Shown: positions 41,833 to 51,299 of the stretch, piece after piece
Numbering within the stretch: the first letter of the stretch is position 1
How the letters are laid out: the number at the start of each line of letters is the position of its first letter
Assembly (NCBI GenBank): GCA_965248255.1
Contig: CBDFIW010000003.1
Coordinates: forward strand, 124,001-188,000
DNA length: 64,000 nucleotides
From: JAKZVK01 sp965248255
Lineage (GTDB): Bacteria > Acidobacteriota > Terriglobia > Bryobacterales > UBA6623
Direction of reading: 5' to 3'
Program-made: the position numbers and the translations under genes
Notes under the pieces: model-generated
The model's database searches: none
What the model was told of the DNA's origin: nothing
What the model saw: the letters and a program-made list of their open reading frames with translations, nothing else

Positions 41833-42614
41833 GGCACACGATGGACTTGTTCCGTCTCGACGGAAAGGTCGCGTTGGTCACCGGGGGCGCCGGCCTTTAC
41901 GGACGCCATATCGTGCGGGCGCTGGCCGAGGCGGGAGCGACGGTCGTCATTGCCTCGCGCAACGCGGAGCGTTGCAAGGCGTATGCCGCGGAGCTTTCGG
42001 TCGAGAAGCTGCGGGCCGAGGGACAGCGGCTCGACCTGGCTTCCGAACGCTCAATCCGCTCAGTGCGGGACCGCATCCTCAAGCGTCACGGCCAGCTCGA
42101 CGTGCTCTTCAACAACAGTGCCGCCCGCGCGCGGGGCGATCTCAGCCAAGTGACAGCCAAGCGTTGGGAGGAAGCGATGAAGGTGAATTCGACCGGCCTG
42201 TTGCTCGCGTGTCAGATCTTCTCCGAGCCGATGCAAGAGCGGCGCTGCGGCTCGATCGTCAACATCGCGTCGATCTACGGCATGGTGGGACCGGACTGGT
42301 CGATCTACAAAGGCACCAGCATCACCAACCCCATCGATTACCACTTCGCCAAAGGCGGCATGATCCACATGACGCGGTATCTAGCGAGTTACCTGGGTCG
42401 CTACAACATCCGGGTCAACGCCCTTTCGCCGGGCGGGTATCAAACCAAGAAGCACTCCAAACGGTTTGTCCGCCAGTACAGTGCGCGGACTATCCTAGGC
42501 CGCATGGCCGACGATGACGACATCAAGGGCCCGGCCGTCTTTCTCGCATCTGACGCCTCCAGCTACGTCACCGGGGCTAACATACCTGTTGACGCCGGAT
42601 GGACCGCGATCTAG
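41829..42614 (+). CDS. Short-chain dehydrogenase/reductase
   Basis: The GTG at 41829 overlaps the aminotransferase stop and has AGGGG about seven bases upstream; the ATG at 41841 is an alternative. The product has 261 residues. The coenzyme loop is LVTGGAGLYGRH, the stabilising NNSA segment is FNNSAARARG, and the catalytic set is IVNIASIYG...YHFAKGG (Tyr and Lys in YxxxK). The arrangement IYGMVGPDWSIYKGTS before the catalytic Tyr is longer than in a typical SDR. The reaction is unknown, but coupling to an aminotransferase suggests an amino-acid or amino-sugar derivative. It ends the rightward group. Confidence 0.9.
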   Translation: MRHTMDLFRLDGKVALVTGGAGLYGRHIVRALAEAGATVVIASRNAERCKAYAAELSVEKLRAEGQRLDLASERSIRSVRDRILKRHGQLDVLFNNSAARARGDLSQVTAKRWEEAMKVNSTGLLLACQIFSEPMQERRCGSIVNIASIYGMVGPDWSIYKGTSITNPIDYHFAKGGMIHMTRYLASYLGRYNIRVNALSPGGYQTKKHSKRFVRQYSARTILGRMADDDDIKGPAVFLASDASSYVTGANIPVDAGWTAI

Positions 42615-42642
42615 GGCCAGGGTTCTTGCGGGCCGTGATCCG

Positions 42643-43614
42643 CTACCCGCCGGCTGCCTCGATATTGGTAACAACAAACATCGGTTCTCCCGGCTCGACC
42701 ATCCGGAACTGGCGTAGCAGTGCGATGACACCGCTCGAGGGCGCCCGAAAAGTCTCGATTGTGTTGCCGTGGAAATCGAGGGTTCGTCCGAGTTGCTGTC
42801 CTTCTTCAACTTGATCGAGTAACCCGGCCTGGGGCACGAAGAATCCTGCTTTGGTTGAAAGCGACCCCTCCTCAATGTTGCCGTCGCCTTGGAGCCGCCA
42901 CTCGACCTGCCGGTCGGAAGCGGGCTCGCCGGGAAGAACACCCAGGTGGCGAAGGAGGTTGAAGATGCCCTCGCGGAAAGTTCGCAAGTCTTCCGCGTCA
43001 ATTCGTCCTGCTCCGCGCGCTTCGGTGTAGAGCCAGGGGATGTTGCGTTCATCAGCAAACGAGATCGTGCGCCCTGGCGCGATGACCGGGTGTCCCCAGA
43101 TCACCTTGGCTCCAAAGCACAGGGCCGCCTCGCGCCCGCGCGGATCGTTGGCGTCGTAACCGACCATGGTGGGCATGAGCCATCGCACGCCGGCGCTGTG
43201 GAGATCGAGATAGAAGTCCGCGCGCGCGATCACGGCCTGAGCCAAGGAGTGTGCGATGGCCTCGCTGGGTCCTCCATCCGGGTCGCCTGGAAAGACACGC
43301 GCCAGGTTGCCGCCATCGAGCGGACTGGTGCGCGTCCCGTTCCAGAACGCGGGAGGATTCGCCACGGACACCATGAGAAGGTCGCCGCTCATCTGCCCGG
43401 TATCGACTGTCTCCCATGCGTCGAAGATCGCTTGTATTCCTTCGTACTCGTCGCCGTGAATCCCGGCGGTCACGACCAGCGTCGGGCCGGGCCGAGCGCC
43501 ACACGCCAGCAGAACCGGGAGATCGATGCCGTGCTCCTCCGCGCGTACTGCCAGCGAGAGCGTGTGCTTCTGATGACGTTCGAATTGATTCGGGTCAAAG
43601 TCAGCAGGTTCCAT
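42643..43614 (-). CDS. Aspartoacylase/succinylglutamate desuccinylase family
   Basis: The protein has 323 residues. The zinc-binding motif is GIHGDEYEG (His53, Glu56) and the third ligand is in FYLDLHSAG (about His142). The substrate-binding Arg/Asn segment is NPPAFWNGTRTSPLDGGNLARVFPGD. A C-terminal beta domain (from about 230) follows, with IEEGSLSTKAGFFVPQAGLLDQVEEGQQLG, as in M14-type AspA-like proteins that work on N-acyl amino acids or cyclic amides such as ectoine derivatives. It is convergent with the SDR gene, 28 bases away. Confidence 0.88.
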   Translation of the reverse strand: MEPADFDPNQFERHQKHTLSLAVRAEEHGIDLPVLLACGARPGPTLVVTAGIHGDEYEGIQAIFDAWETVDTGQMSGDLLMVSVANPPAFWNGTRTSPLDGGNLARVFPGDPDGGPSEAIAHSLAQAVIARADFYLDLHSAGVRWLMPTMVGYDANDPRGREAALCFGAKVIWGHPVIAPGRTISFADERNIPWLYTEARGAGRIDAEDLRTFREGIFNLLRHLGVLPGEPASDRQVEWRLQGDGNIEEGSLSTKAGFFVPQAGLLDQVEEGQQLGRTLDFHGNTIETFRAPSSGVIALLRQFRMVEPGEPMFVVTNIEAAGG

Positions 43615-43670
43615 GTCGATTCAGCTCTTCAGCGTTTCGGAGGGTTGCGGCTCGGGAAGTCTGGGGCGCG

Positions 43671-44240
43671 CTACGGTTCTCGCTCAGCGGCCGACCCCCT
43701 TTGCGTTCCCTTATTGAGGTAACCGTAGAACCCTAGATCCTCACCGGTCATGCGTTTTGTCGCCCAGATGATTTGACCGGTGTGTTCGGCAAAGTGCCAG
43801 AGGACATGGTAAATCGCATGGAGCACCGTGAGTTCGTAGACCTGAATCTTGCGCGTGCGCAGCAAGTCGTTCGGGGAGAGCTCTACCAGGACCGCATCGG
43901 CTTCGTCGAGCGTCCGGCGCAGCAGACGTAGGAGTTCGTCGGACGGAAGCGGCTCGCGTCGCGCGAACTCGGCATCGCGGTCTCTTTCGTTCTGCGCTCC
44001 GCCAACGCCGCTGACGATCCACTGCTGGACGTTGCCGGCCAGGTGAAGAACCAGGTTGCCGACGGCGTTCTCGGTCTCGTGGACTCGCGACCAGATTTGC
44101 TCGCGGGTCAGTTTGGCAAGGCAGGTCTCGACCCGGTCGCCGTACTGTTGAAGCTGTCGTCGGCTGAGATGGATGAATTCCTGCGAAGCACCGTCTGAAC
44201 CGGCGATGGGCTTGTCACGCGGCATGAAGCTCTCAGACAC
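43671..44240 (-). CDS. DinB-like/DUF1572 metal-binding protein
   Basis: The protein has 189 residues in a four-helix-bundle pattern. The segments VHETENAVGNLVLHLAGNVQQWI, TVLHAIYHVLWHFAEHTGQIIWATKRM and LGFYGYLNK match DUF1572 of the DinB/YfiT superfamily. The three likely ligands are His in LVLHLAGN, and the two His of HFAEHTGQ. Family members bind a divalent metal; some transfer bacillithiol or mycothiol, but the role of this group is unknown. It lies 56 bases after the aspartoacylase-like gene and may share a transcript. Confidence 0.85.
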   Translation of the reverse strand: MSESFMPRDKPIAGSDGASQEFIHLSRRQLQQYGDRVETCLAKLTREQIWSRVHETENAVGNLVLHLAGNVQQWIVSGVGGAQNERDRDAEFARREPLPSDELLRLLRRTLDEADAVLVELSPNDLLRTRKIQVYELTVLHAIYHVLWHFAEHTGQIIWATKRMTGEDLGFYGYLNKGTQRGSAAEREP

Positions 44241-44790
44241 CAGGGTCCATAGTGACGCTCGACAACGTTGAGTTGCAAGTCAAGACGGATCGACGGCTCG
44301 TGTCCGAGAAGCGGCCTCAGGTGACAAAAACAGTTCCCGGGCGTTGACTGATGGCCTCGGCCCGGCCAGAGCCGCTGCTCTCCCACTACGGGGTTGGAGG
44401 GGCCGAGCCCGCCGACCTGGCCGTAGCCGAGACCAAGCCTATTCCGCCGGTTCGTGCACGGAGATCACTCGCGTCACGGCCGCGGCGGCTCAAAGGTGTC
44501 CGCGCAGATAGGCCCGCACTCCGGTTACAGAGGAAGCCGGCCACGAGCCCTCACGCAGCACCTTCTGAAGATTGTGTACCCTCTTATCGGCTCCGCCGGA
44601 GGGAGTTCGAGGAGGTTGGCGATGGATTGCGATTAAAACGATTACCGTCTCAAAGCCGGTAGATTCTGTTGGGACAGCAAGTCAATCGGATGCGCCGCGG
44701 TGTGAGTGCCGCGCGCGTCAGCAGACGGCGACCCTTCGACTTGTTGAGGAACGTGCAGCTCGCAGTGATAACAGCGCTCTCACTGCTCCC
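44241..44790. other. Intergenic region without a recognisable gene
   Basis: A 550-base gap separates the DinB-like gene from the next minus-strand gene. Frames on the plus strand are arginine-rich and look random. No hairpin terminator or promoter was recognised. Confidence 0.5.
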
Positions 44791-45945
44791 TCACGATCGC
44801 GGCACGGAAGCGCCTGGCTTCTGGACACTGGCCGCGGCGAAAGACAGCAGGTCGCCCTCCTCCCGCGCCACCCGCCCCCACTCGTCGTAGTTGTTGGCCA
44901 ACTGACAAAGCTGCATGCGCGTAGGACAGGACAGATAGTTGGGATCGACGTCCTTGAGAAAGCTCTCGGACACCTCGATGGCCTCGTCGAAACGGTTGAG
45001 CTTTATTAGAAAGCGCACCAGGACCTGGGCGGGGTAGCTGCCTACCTGATCGGGATCGTAGCCTTCCACTTTGGTTCTGAAGTGCTGCATCGCCGCGCCG
45101 ACATCTTCGCCGAGCAAGGCGCGCAGGTAGACCCCGTGGTCTTCGTAGACGTTCTCGAACGGGGGCTCCCCCGGGTGCTGAAACATCTCGGAAAGATGCT
45201 TGCCGTATTCGGTCAGCTCGACAATGAGCTGCAACGTTTCGCGCTTGGTCAGCTCGACGCCGAACTGTACGACGGAGATGACGTGCGAGGTGTCGATGTA
45301 GTAGCTGTTCCCCTCGAACAGCCATGAGCGTCCGGCGATCAGTTCGGGAAGGCTTTCGGACTCGGGCGCTTTTCCGTCTTGCCGTTCGATCACACGTTTG
45401 AGGCTGCCGACGAGCTCGGCATGAAGGGTTTGAACCAACAGGTGTGCACTTTCCTCGCGCGTGGCCGGATCGGGGTACTGCCCGAAGCAGGTGATGGCCC
45501 GGCAAGTGCCGTGGTTGGCCAGAATCAGCTCGAAGCCCTTACTGGGATGCACACGCTCATGAAAGGCGACCTCGATCACTCCATCGAGGTCGTCCCGCGG
45601 CGCGAGTTTGTCGATGGCTTCCACGACGGGCTTCGTTTCCCCGACGGCCCGAAAGTAGGGCCAGGCACGGTCAATCTGTCCTTCAGCCAGAAACAGCTCG
45701 CCCGCTTCGCGCGCCGCTTCAATCGACTTCTCGTCGTACGCGATTCGTGTCTCTTCCGATAAGTCGCTAAGTTGTTCCGTTGGCATCAGCGGCAGCCCCA
45801 ACTGGTCGCGCGCCTTCATCAGCCGCGCCTCGAACAGCAGGGGGTAGTTCTTCTCGCCGCGGAATCGCTCGATCAGATAGTCAAACGCCGCTTTCGAGCC
45901 GTCGCTCTGCAGGAGGCTCGCAACTTCATCAAAGGCATCGTTCAT
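44791..45945 (-). CDS. Conserved hypothetical protein, TPR-like helical
   Basis: The protein has 384 residues and appears almost fully helical, with repeated pairs such as FDYLIERFRGEKNYPLLFEARLMKARDQ, AGELFLAEGQIDRAWPYFRAVGETKPVVEAIDK and LVRFLIKLNRFDEAIEVSESFL. The last of these is a typical TPR helix pair. Central segments GNSYYIDTSHVISVVQFG and HLSEMFQHPGEPPFENVYEDHGVYL are better conserved in look than random sequence. No catalytic motif or export signal is visible. I do not know the family's function. It stands alone, next to the IS630-type insertion. Confidence 0.78.
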   Translation of the reverse strand: MNDAFDEVASLLQSDGSKAAFDYLIERFRGEKNYPLLFEARLMKARDQLGLPLMPTEQLSDLSEETRIAYDEKSIEAAREAGELFLAEGQIDRAWPYFRAVGETKPVVEAIDKLAPRDDLDGVIEVAFHERVHPSKGFELILANHGTCRAITCFGQYPDPATREESAHLLVQTLHAELVGSLKRVIERQDGKAPESESLPELIAGRSWLFEGNSYYIDTSHVISVVQFGVELTKRETLQLIVELTEYGKHLSEMFQHPGEPPFENVYEDHGVYLRALLGEDVGAAMQHFRTKVEGYDPDQVGSYPAQVLVRFLIKLNRFDEAIEVSESFLKDVDPNYLSCPTRMQLCQLANNYDEWGRVAREEGDLLSFAAASVQKPGASVPRS

Positions 45946-46143
45946 AGAGGTTCATAGAGAAGGAGGGGTAGCGCCCGCAGCCTTATCCAATCTTACCGTC
46001 ACAGCGCCGTGCCCGTCAGGGTTGTGAAAGAATGCCCACGGTGTCACCGATCAGAGTGAGGCAGGTTCGCCTACCCCGCCCGTTCTATTGAATCCCGCAA
46101 ATTATTATGACACTTTTTGACAGTGTGGAGCATCTATATATGT

Positions 46144-47159
46144 ATGGGCAACCCCAAAGGTGTGAAGCGGGATTTCAAGGCGCTGGAGAAGCGCCGTTTC
46201 GAAGCGATGCGGCTGCTCCACCAAGGCCACAATCAGTCCGAGACGGCGAGACGGCTGAACGTCGCTCGCCAAACCGTCAGTGAGTGGCGGCGGCAATACC
46301 GCGAGCAGGGTGCGGCCGGACTCCGCCAGGCCGGGCGCGCCGGACGCAAGCCGCTCCTCGATGCCGCACAACGCGAACGCCTGACGTCGCTGCTGCTGGA
46401 AGGCCCGGAAGCCCACGGCTTCCCAACGCCCCTGTGGAGCTGTCCGCGGGTGGCTCGGCTGACCGGAGACGAGTTCGGGGTCGCATACCACGCAGGCCAC
46501 GTCTGGAAGATCCTGCGAGCGCTCGACTGGAGCCCGCAACGCCCGGCCGGAAAGGCGCGCGAGCGCAACGAAGAGCGGATCCGCACCTGGAAGCGCAAGA
46601 CCTGGAAGCGCATTAAAAAAAAGCCCAAAACGAAGGCCGTACGCTCGTCTTCATCGACGAAAGCGGATTGAGTCAGAAGCCGCATCGCTGCCGCACCTGG
46701 GCGCCACGTGGCCAAACACCGGTGCTGCAGTTTAACTTCAACTGGGAGAAGCTTTCCGTCTCGGCGGGGCTGACGCTGCGTAACTTCTACTTCCGGCTCT
46801 ATCCCGGTGCGATCGGCAAAGAGCAAGTGATCGACTTTCTCAAGGCGTTGGTACGTCATATCGATCGCCCGCTGCTGATCGTCTGGGATCGGCTGCCGGC
46901 GCACCGTAGCCGCCTGGTGCAAGAGTTCATCGAACTCTCCGAAGGCCACATCGCAACCGAGTACTTGCCACCCTATGCGCCGGAGTTGAATCCGGTGGAA
47001 TACATCTGGGCTTACTGGAAGCAGCACGAGTTGCCGAACGTCTGTCCGAAAGACTACGGCGAGCTGAACGAGCGGGCCCGCAAGGCACTCCGCCGCATGT
47101 ACCGCAAACCGCGTTTGATCACGGCCTTCTGGAAACAGTCTTCTCTTTGTTTTGACTGA
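46144..47159 (+). CDS. IS630-family transposase in two frames joined by -1 frameshift
   Basis: The first frame (46144-46671) codes for a helix-turn-helix domain (NQSETARRLNVARQTVSEWRRQYREQG) and a linker. The second (from TTG 46668 as a free frame, but readable back to 46617) begins with the DDE motif FIDESGLSQ and holds LLIVWDRLPAHRS and EYLPPYAPELNPVEYIW, the second and third acids. The join is a classic -1 slip at A-AAA-AAG (46617-46623), giving KKAQNEGRTLVFIDESG. With the slip the enzyme has all three catalytic acids. This mode of control is known for several IS families. The first frame continues past the slip site and ends at 46671. Confidence 0.88.
46617..46623 (+). promoter_or_regulatory. 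Programmed -1 ribosomal frameshift site
   Basis: The heptamer AAAAAAG fits X-XXY-YYZ in the transposase's first frame and shifts it into the frame carrying the catalytic domain. A TAA at 46614 in the second frame bounds the possible shift region, which places the slip within this run. Confidence 0.8.
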
Positions 47160-47177
47160 CTCTATATTATGCGGGAG

Positions 47178-49037
47178 TCAATAGATTGCCAGCGGAGGTG
47201 GCGGCAGGGCAGGGAAGCCCTCCCCTCTAGTTTTTTCACGGCCCCTTGGACTCAGTCTCTGGACGCGGGAGCGGCGGCCTGCCCACACAGTTTCGTTGCG
47301 GCGGCCGCGGCTTGGCCGAAAAGGGGCTGTACGATCAGTTGGGGCCGGCTGCCTGCTGCTTCTCGGGCCCCTCGGGCTTCTTGGTAAACAGATCGAGGAG
47401 ACCCCCACCTGCTGCTTCAGCAGGCTGCCGATGTCGGGGCGGACCTTCGGCTCGGCAAAGGTCCCGCGGACACGGACCGGCACGCGCAGCGAGCCCCCCG
47501 AGCCGGAAAGACCCACCAGACTTCCCAGCGTTGACGACAGTCCGCCGAGCATGTCCGTCATGAGGTCGATGTGCAGCTCTTCGTCGAACGTGAAGTGGCC
47601 TCCACCGGTGATGCTCGACGAGGAGTTCTCTAACGCCAGGTTCGCGAGATGAACCTGGCGATCCCGGATCTCAAACCCGCTTTCGGCGCGAACGAAGTCC
47701 GTGTCGCCTTTGGCGGCGCTCTCTCCGCCCAGTATCTTCTTCATGTGCCGCTGGATCGTGTCGAGCAGATCGAACATCGATACGCGTCCCTCGCCAAGCG
47801 CGATCGTCCCTTGGCCAGTCAAGGAGTTGCGGATCTCTTCCGACGTCGCACCGGCGAAACGCAGGCGGTACTGGGAGATCTCGGCCTTGCCGAACAGTGC
47901 GTCGCCGGACTCGGTGAACGCGCGCAGCAGTTCCTCGATGCGCACGTCGGCTATGGAGCCGCTGCTTCCTCCCTGAAAGCCAGAGCCGTCATAGCGGAGG
48001 CGGCTTTGCCCGCGCCATCGGCCCTCGCCGAGCTGCAGGTCGGCATCGGTCATACGGAGTTCGAAAGTCGGAGCGCCCAACGCGTTGTTGACGATGAGTT
48101 GCAAGGGCGCCTGACCTTGCATGGGTAGCCGGTTTTCGCTTCCCCGACCGACCTGCACGTCATCCACCGTCAGTTCGCCCGTGCCCTCGAGCTTGCCAAT
48201 CAGATCTCCCTGCATCGCGGCGGCGAGCGTAACTCGCGAGCTGCTGCCCGGATCTGCCAGTGAATGCCCCCAGTACTTAAGGCGGATGTCGTCAGGGATC
48301 TCGGCCGGAGCAAGTTCGACCGAGAGGTCTCCCTGGGCCGGTGCCGACCCTGCGCCGAACGGTCCCGCCCGGCCGCTGAAGCGTAGTCGCGACGAGTCGG
48401 AGCTGAATAGACCCGTGCTAAAGGTGAGCCGGCAGGTTTCGTCGTCCGAGAAGTCTTTCACCGACACATGGATGTCGTGCAGAGTGAGCGACGGCTCGGA
48501 CTTGCCCGGCTCGAGGTAGCGGACCGTGCCCGACTCCAGCAGGAAGCTGTCGATTGAGAGCCCGAGACCCTTCTCGTCGTCGCCCGGCGCATCCGCTTGC
48601 TTGGTCACGGGCGCGCTCTCGGAAAGGGCGGCGAACAGCGTTTCGAGATTGGTCCGCCCGGCCCGGTTTCGCTCGATGGTGAGTTGTGGCTCGTACAGCG
48701 TAAAGGCACCGACCTTGATCTCATCCCCTAGCAACGACAGGAGGGCGAAGCGCGCCGAGACTTCCCGCGCTTCAAGGAGCGACGGGGACGTGAAGCCCGC
48801 CGGATTGCCGATTGTCACATCGGCAATGCTCACCGTGGGACGGAAAAAGAACCATTGCAACAGATCGAAATCTCCGTCGCCCATTGAGATCGGAACCGGG
48901 ACACGTTCTTCAACCGACTTAAGCAGACTCTCTGTTTTAACCCCTGACAGCACTAACTCGATCGCGAGGCCGGTAACCAACGCGGCCACGAAGTAGCCGC
49001 CCAACGCCACGATTAAGGTCTTCCGCCAGTTCTTCAT
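47178..49037 (-). CDS. AsmA-family envelope protein, 3' end frameshifted
   Basis: The start is set at ATG 49037 (MKNWRKTLIVALGGYFVAALVTGLAIELVL), giving a typical single N-terminal anchor; the longer frame has no support. The remainder is a long beta-rich periplasmic protein of the AsmA/TamB-like group, with FFFRPTVSIADVTIGNPAGF and YEPQLTIERNRAGRTNLETLF, which belong to the family's N-terminal repeats. The frame becomes odd after LKQQVG: a single-base loss in the G run complementary to 47402-47406 changes the frame. Restoring one base gives GLLDLFTKKPEGPEKQQ and a stop at 47335. As read, the last 70 residues are arginine-rich and run into the IS element. Confidence 0.82.
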   Translation of the reverse strand: MKNWRKTLIVALGGYFVAALVTGLAIELVLSGVKTESLLKSVEERVPVPISMGDGDFDLLQWFFFRPTVSIADVTIGNPAGFTSPSLLEAREVSARFALLSLLGDEIKVGAFTLYEPQLTIERNRAGRTNLETLFAALSESAPVTKQADAPGDDEKGLGLSIDSFLLESGTVRYLEPGKSEPSLTLHDIHVSVKDFSDDETCRLTFSTGLFSSDSSRLRFSGRAGPFGAGSAPAQGDLSVELAPAEIPDDIRLKYWGHSLADPGSSSRVTLAAAMQGDLIGKLEGTGELTVDDVQVGRGSENRLPMQGQAPLQLIVNNALGAPTFELRMTDADLQLGEGRWRGQSRLRYDGSGFQGGSSGSIADVRIEELLRAFTESGDALFGKAEISQYRLRFAGATSEEIRNSLTGQGTIALGEGRVSMFDLLDTIQRHMKKILGGESAAKGDTDFVRAESGFEIRDRQVHLANLALENSSSSITGGGHFTFDEELHIDLMTDMLGGLSSTLGSLVGLSGSGGSLRVPVRVRGTFAEPKVRPDIGSLLKQQVGVSSICLPRSPRGPRSSRQPAPTDRTAPFRPSRGRRNETVWAGRRSRVQRLSPRGREKTRGEGFPALPPPPLAIY

Positions 49038-49125
49038 TGGGCCCTTCCCTTTGAACTCAGAGCGGCGGCCGTGGGCACGGCCGCCGGTTGCCCACAACGG
49101 CCATAGCCCACTTCGTTCGTTCGCG

Positions 49126-50481
49126 CTAGATCACACCCACGGCCCGCAGGAACACCAGCACGATCGCCACCGGCACGAGGAACTTCAGCAGCAGCAGCCA
49201 GCCCTTGTAAAAGAACTGCAGCTTGCTACCCGAGAGGAAATGGTCGTGGCGAATAGCCTCATCCATGCGCCAGGCCGTGTAGATCGCGATGCCCAGGCCC
49301 CCTAAGGGCAGCATCCAATTCGACGCCAGGTAGTCGAAGGAGTCGAACCAGTTCTTACCGATCACCGCGGCCATATCGGCGCCGAAGAAGTTCGTACCGC
49401 CGCTCAGCGCCGAAGGGATGCCGACCAGCGCGATGGCCGCGCCGGAGACGGTCGCCGCCTTTCGTCGATGCCACTTTCTCTCGTCGATGAAGTACGAAGT
49501 CGTGACCTCGAGCATCGAGATCGCGCTCGTCAGCGCCGCGAAAACCAGCAGCCCGAAGAAGACGGGCGCGAGGAACGTCCCACCGGTCATCTGTCCCATT
49601 GCCATCGGGATACTGATGAAGACCAGACCCGGCCCCTGGGCCGCCTCCATCCCACGGCTAAAGATGAACGGAAACAGGATCATCGACGCCATGATGGCGA
49701 TCGCCGTGTCGAGGAACGAGATCGTGATGGACGAACTCATGATGTCGTCGTCGCGATGCAGGTAGCTGCCGTAGGTGAGCATCGCGCCCATGCCGAGACT
49801 GAGGCTGAAGAAGGCCTGTCCCAAGGCGTCGAGCGCCGCCTCGGCCGTGAACTTCTCGGTGTGGAAGCCGAACACGAAGTCGACCGCCTGGCCGAAACCG
49901 GGCACGGTGAAGGCCTTGACGAGCAGGATGAGCATCATCACAAACAGACCCGGCATCAGGATGCGCGACCAGCGCTCAACGCCCTTGGCAACCCCGCCCA
50001 ACACAACCGCCACCGTCATCGCCATGAAGACGATATGCCAGAAGAGGTTGAGCCCGACCGACTCGAACACGCCGTTGAAGAGAGTTTCGAACACGGCCGT
50101 CTCCCGCCCCACGAGATTGCCGGTGAGTGAGAGCCAGGTGTAGTGCAACGACCACCCGGCGACGATACTGTAGAACGAAAGGATCACGAACGCCGACGCC
50201 ACGCCCAGCCAGCCCGTCGACACCCAAAAGCTGCGCGGTCCAGCCAGGGCCTTAAATGCGCCGACGGGCGAGTTCTGTGTCGAGCGGCCGATGAGAATTT
50301 CGGCCACCATGACCGGCAGGCCGACCAGCGCGACACAAAGCAGATAGACGAGGACAAAAAGGCCGCCCCCGTTTTCGCCTGTGATGTAGGGGAATTTCCA
50401 GATATTGCCCAGCCCCACGGCCGACCCAGCTGCCGCGAGAATGAACCCGACGCGCGATCCCCAGTGTGCTCTTGCAGCCAA
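49126..50481 (-). CDS. Sodium-dependent transporter, NSS (neurotransmitter:sodium symporter) family
   Basis: The protein has 451 residues and about 11-12 membrane helices. The N-terminus has WGSRVGFILAAAGSAVGLGNIWKFPYITGENGGGLFVLVYLLCV, the signature of the LeuT fold where the unwound first helix binds sodium and substrate. Helices 6 and 8 are represented by FFSLSLGMGAMLTYGSYL and VFFGLLVFAALTSAISMLEV. Substrates of bacterial members are mostly amino acids; residues that would define the specificity here are not decisive. The last helix is followed by a very short tail. Confidence 0.93.
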   Translation of the reverse strand: MAARAHWGSRVGFILAAAGSAVGLGNIWKFPYITGENGGGLFVLVYLLCVALVGLPVMVAEILIGRSTQNSPVGAFKALAGPRSFWVSTGWLGVASAFVILSFYSIVAGWSLHYTWLSLTGNLVGRETAVFETLFNGVFESVGLNLFWHIVFMAMTVAVVLGGVAKGVERWSRILMPGLFVMMLILLVKAFTVPGFGQAVDFVFGFHTEKFTAEAALDALGQAFFSLSLGMGAMLTYGSYLHRDDDIMSSSITISFLDTAIAIMASMILFPFIFSRGMEAAQGPGLVFISIPMAMGQMTGGTFLAPVFFGLLVFAALTSAISMLEVTTSYFIDERKWHRRKAATVSGAAIALVGIPSALSGGTNFFGADMAAVIGKNWFDSFDYLASNWMLPLGGLGIAIYTAWRMDEAIRHDHFLSGSKLQFFYKGWLLLLKFLVPVAIVLVFLRAVGVI

Positions 50482-50727
50482 TGTCTAAGACCTCTCAGTT
50501 TCGCTTGATGATCGGAGTGCTTGATCTGATGGAACCGCCAAGATACCACAGTCCCGGTCAGCGCATGACCGAGGGTGGCGACAAGCGGATAAACGGTCCG
50601 ACGCGGGCGGTATGGTGTTCATACGGCTCCAAAGACCCGTAGCGTGGGGCTCGCAGAGACCCGCGGTTTTTCGTGTTCCTCACCTGCTGGGTGTCGGGAG
50701 CAGCGCGGCTCAAACGCACCTGGCGAC

Positions 50728-51144
50728 ATGATCAAGATGTGCGGCCGGGTGGACAAGCCGATCACCGGCTTGATCCAAGACCTGAAGGGCCGCGGCTTGT
50801 TGGAGGAAACTCTCGTTATCTGGGGAGGCGAGTTCGGGCGCACGCCGACCGCCGAGAACGAAGATGGCCGCGACCACAACCCGCACGGTTTCACGATGTG
50901 GCTAGCCGGCGGCGGCATGAAGCCGGGCCTCGTCTACGGGTGCACCGACGACTACGGCTACTACAGTGTTGAGAACAAGGTCCACTTCCACGACCTGCAC
51001 GCCACGATCCTGCATCTGCTCGGCCTCGACCACAAGAAACTCACCTACCGCTACGTCGGCCTAGATTTCCGGCTAACGGATGTGCATGGTGAGGTGGTGC
51101 GGCCGTTGCTCGCGTCAGGTCGAAGCAAAGCCGCCAACGCCTAG
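50728..51144 (+). pseudogene. C-terminal remnant of a DUF1501 (sulfatase-like) protein
   Basis: About 139 residues remain of a protein that usually has 420-490. The retained part is ETLVIWGGEFGRTPTAE, GRDHNPHGFTMWLAGGGMKPGLVYG, ENKVHFHDLHATILHLLGLDHKKLTYRY and DFRLTDVHGEVVRPLLA, the normal end of the family. The first two thirds, including the signal peptide, are missing, and the preceding 250 bases show no trace of it. DUF1501 proteins are exported and abundant in planctomycetes and acidobacteria. The IS630 element is too far away to be the direct cause. Confidence 0.8.
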
Positions 51145-51270
51145 CAGACTATCCGACTCGCGCCAACTGGTAGGTCGCGCACGCCAGAACCTCACTTGAC
51201 AGCCAAAGGTGGCGCAAGTCAGCCCTCTGGCCAATCGGCCCATAAGAAAGCACGGGAAACCATAGCGCTA

Positions 51271-51299
51271 TTGACAACCTAATGCTATCGTGATAGCAT
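51271..51299 (+). promoter_or_regulatory. Promoter with overlapping palindromic operator
   Basis: TTGACA at 51271-51276 is followed after 17 bases by TAGCAT (51294-51299), a fair -10. The palindrome ATGCTATCGTGATAGCAT (51282-51299) covers the spacer and the -10 element. A repressor bound there would block transcription of the next two genes. The ATG at 51300 lies at or before the expected start of the transcript, so translation may begin at 51306 or from a leaderless message. Confidence 0.65.

Larger units (their letters stand above)
46088..47181 (+). mobile_element. IS630-family insertion sequence
   Basis: The element is 1,094 bases. Inverted ends are TTGAATCCCGCA (46088) and, in reverse complement, TTGACTCCCGCA (ending 47181), one mismatch in 12. 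It is flanked by TA at 46086-46087 and 47182-47183. The bases C before and G after show that the target was CTAG, the known preference of IS630. It contains one transposase in two overlapping frames. It landed just downstream of the AsmA gene, and the 3' end of that frame as read here runs into its right end. Confidence 0.88.

Noticed and set aside
44351..44662. Plus-strand frame in the gap after the DinB-like gene
   Set aside because: Its composition is arginine- and proline-rich as expected from random GC-rich DNA, with no ribosome site.
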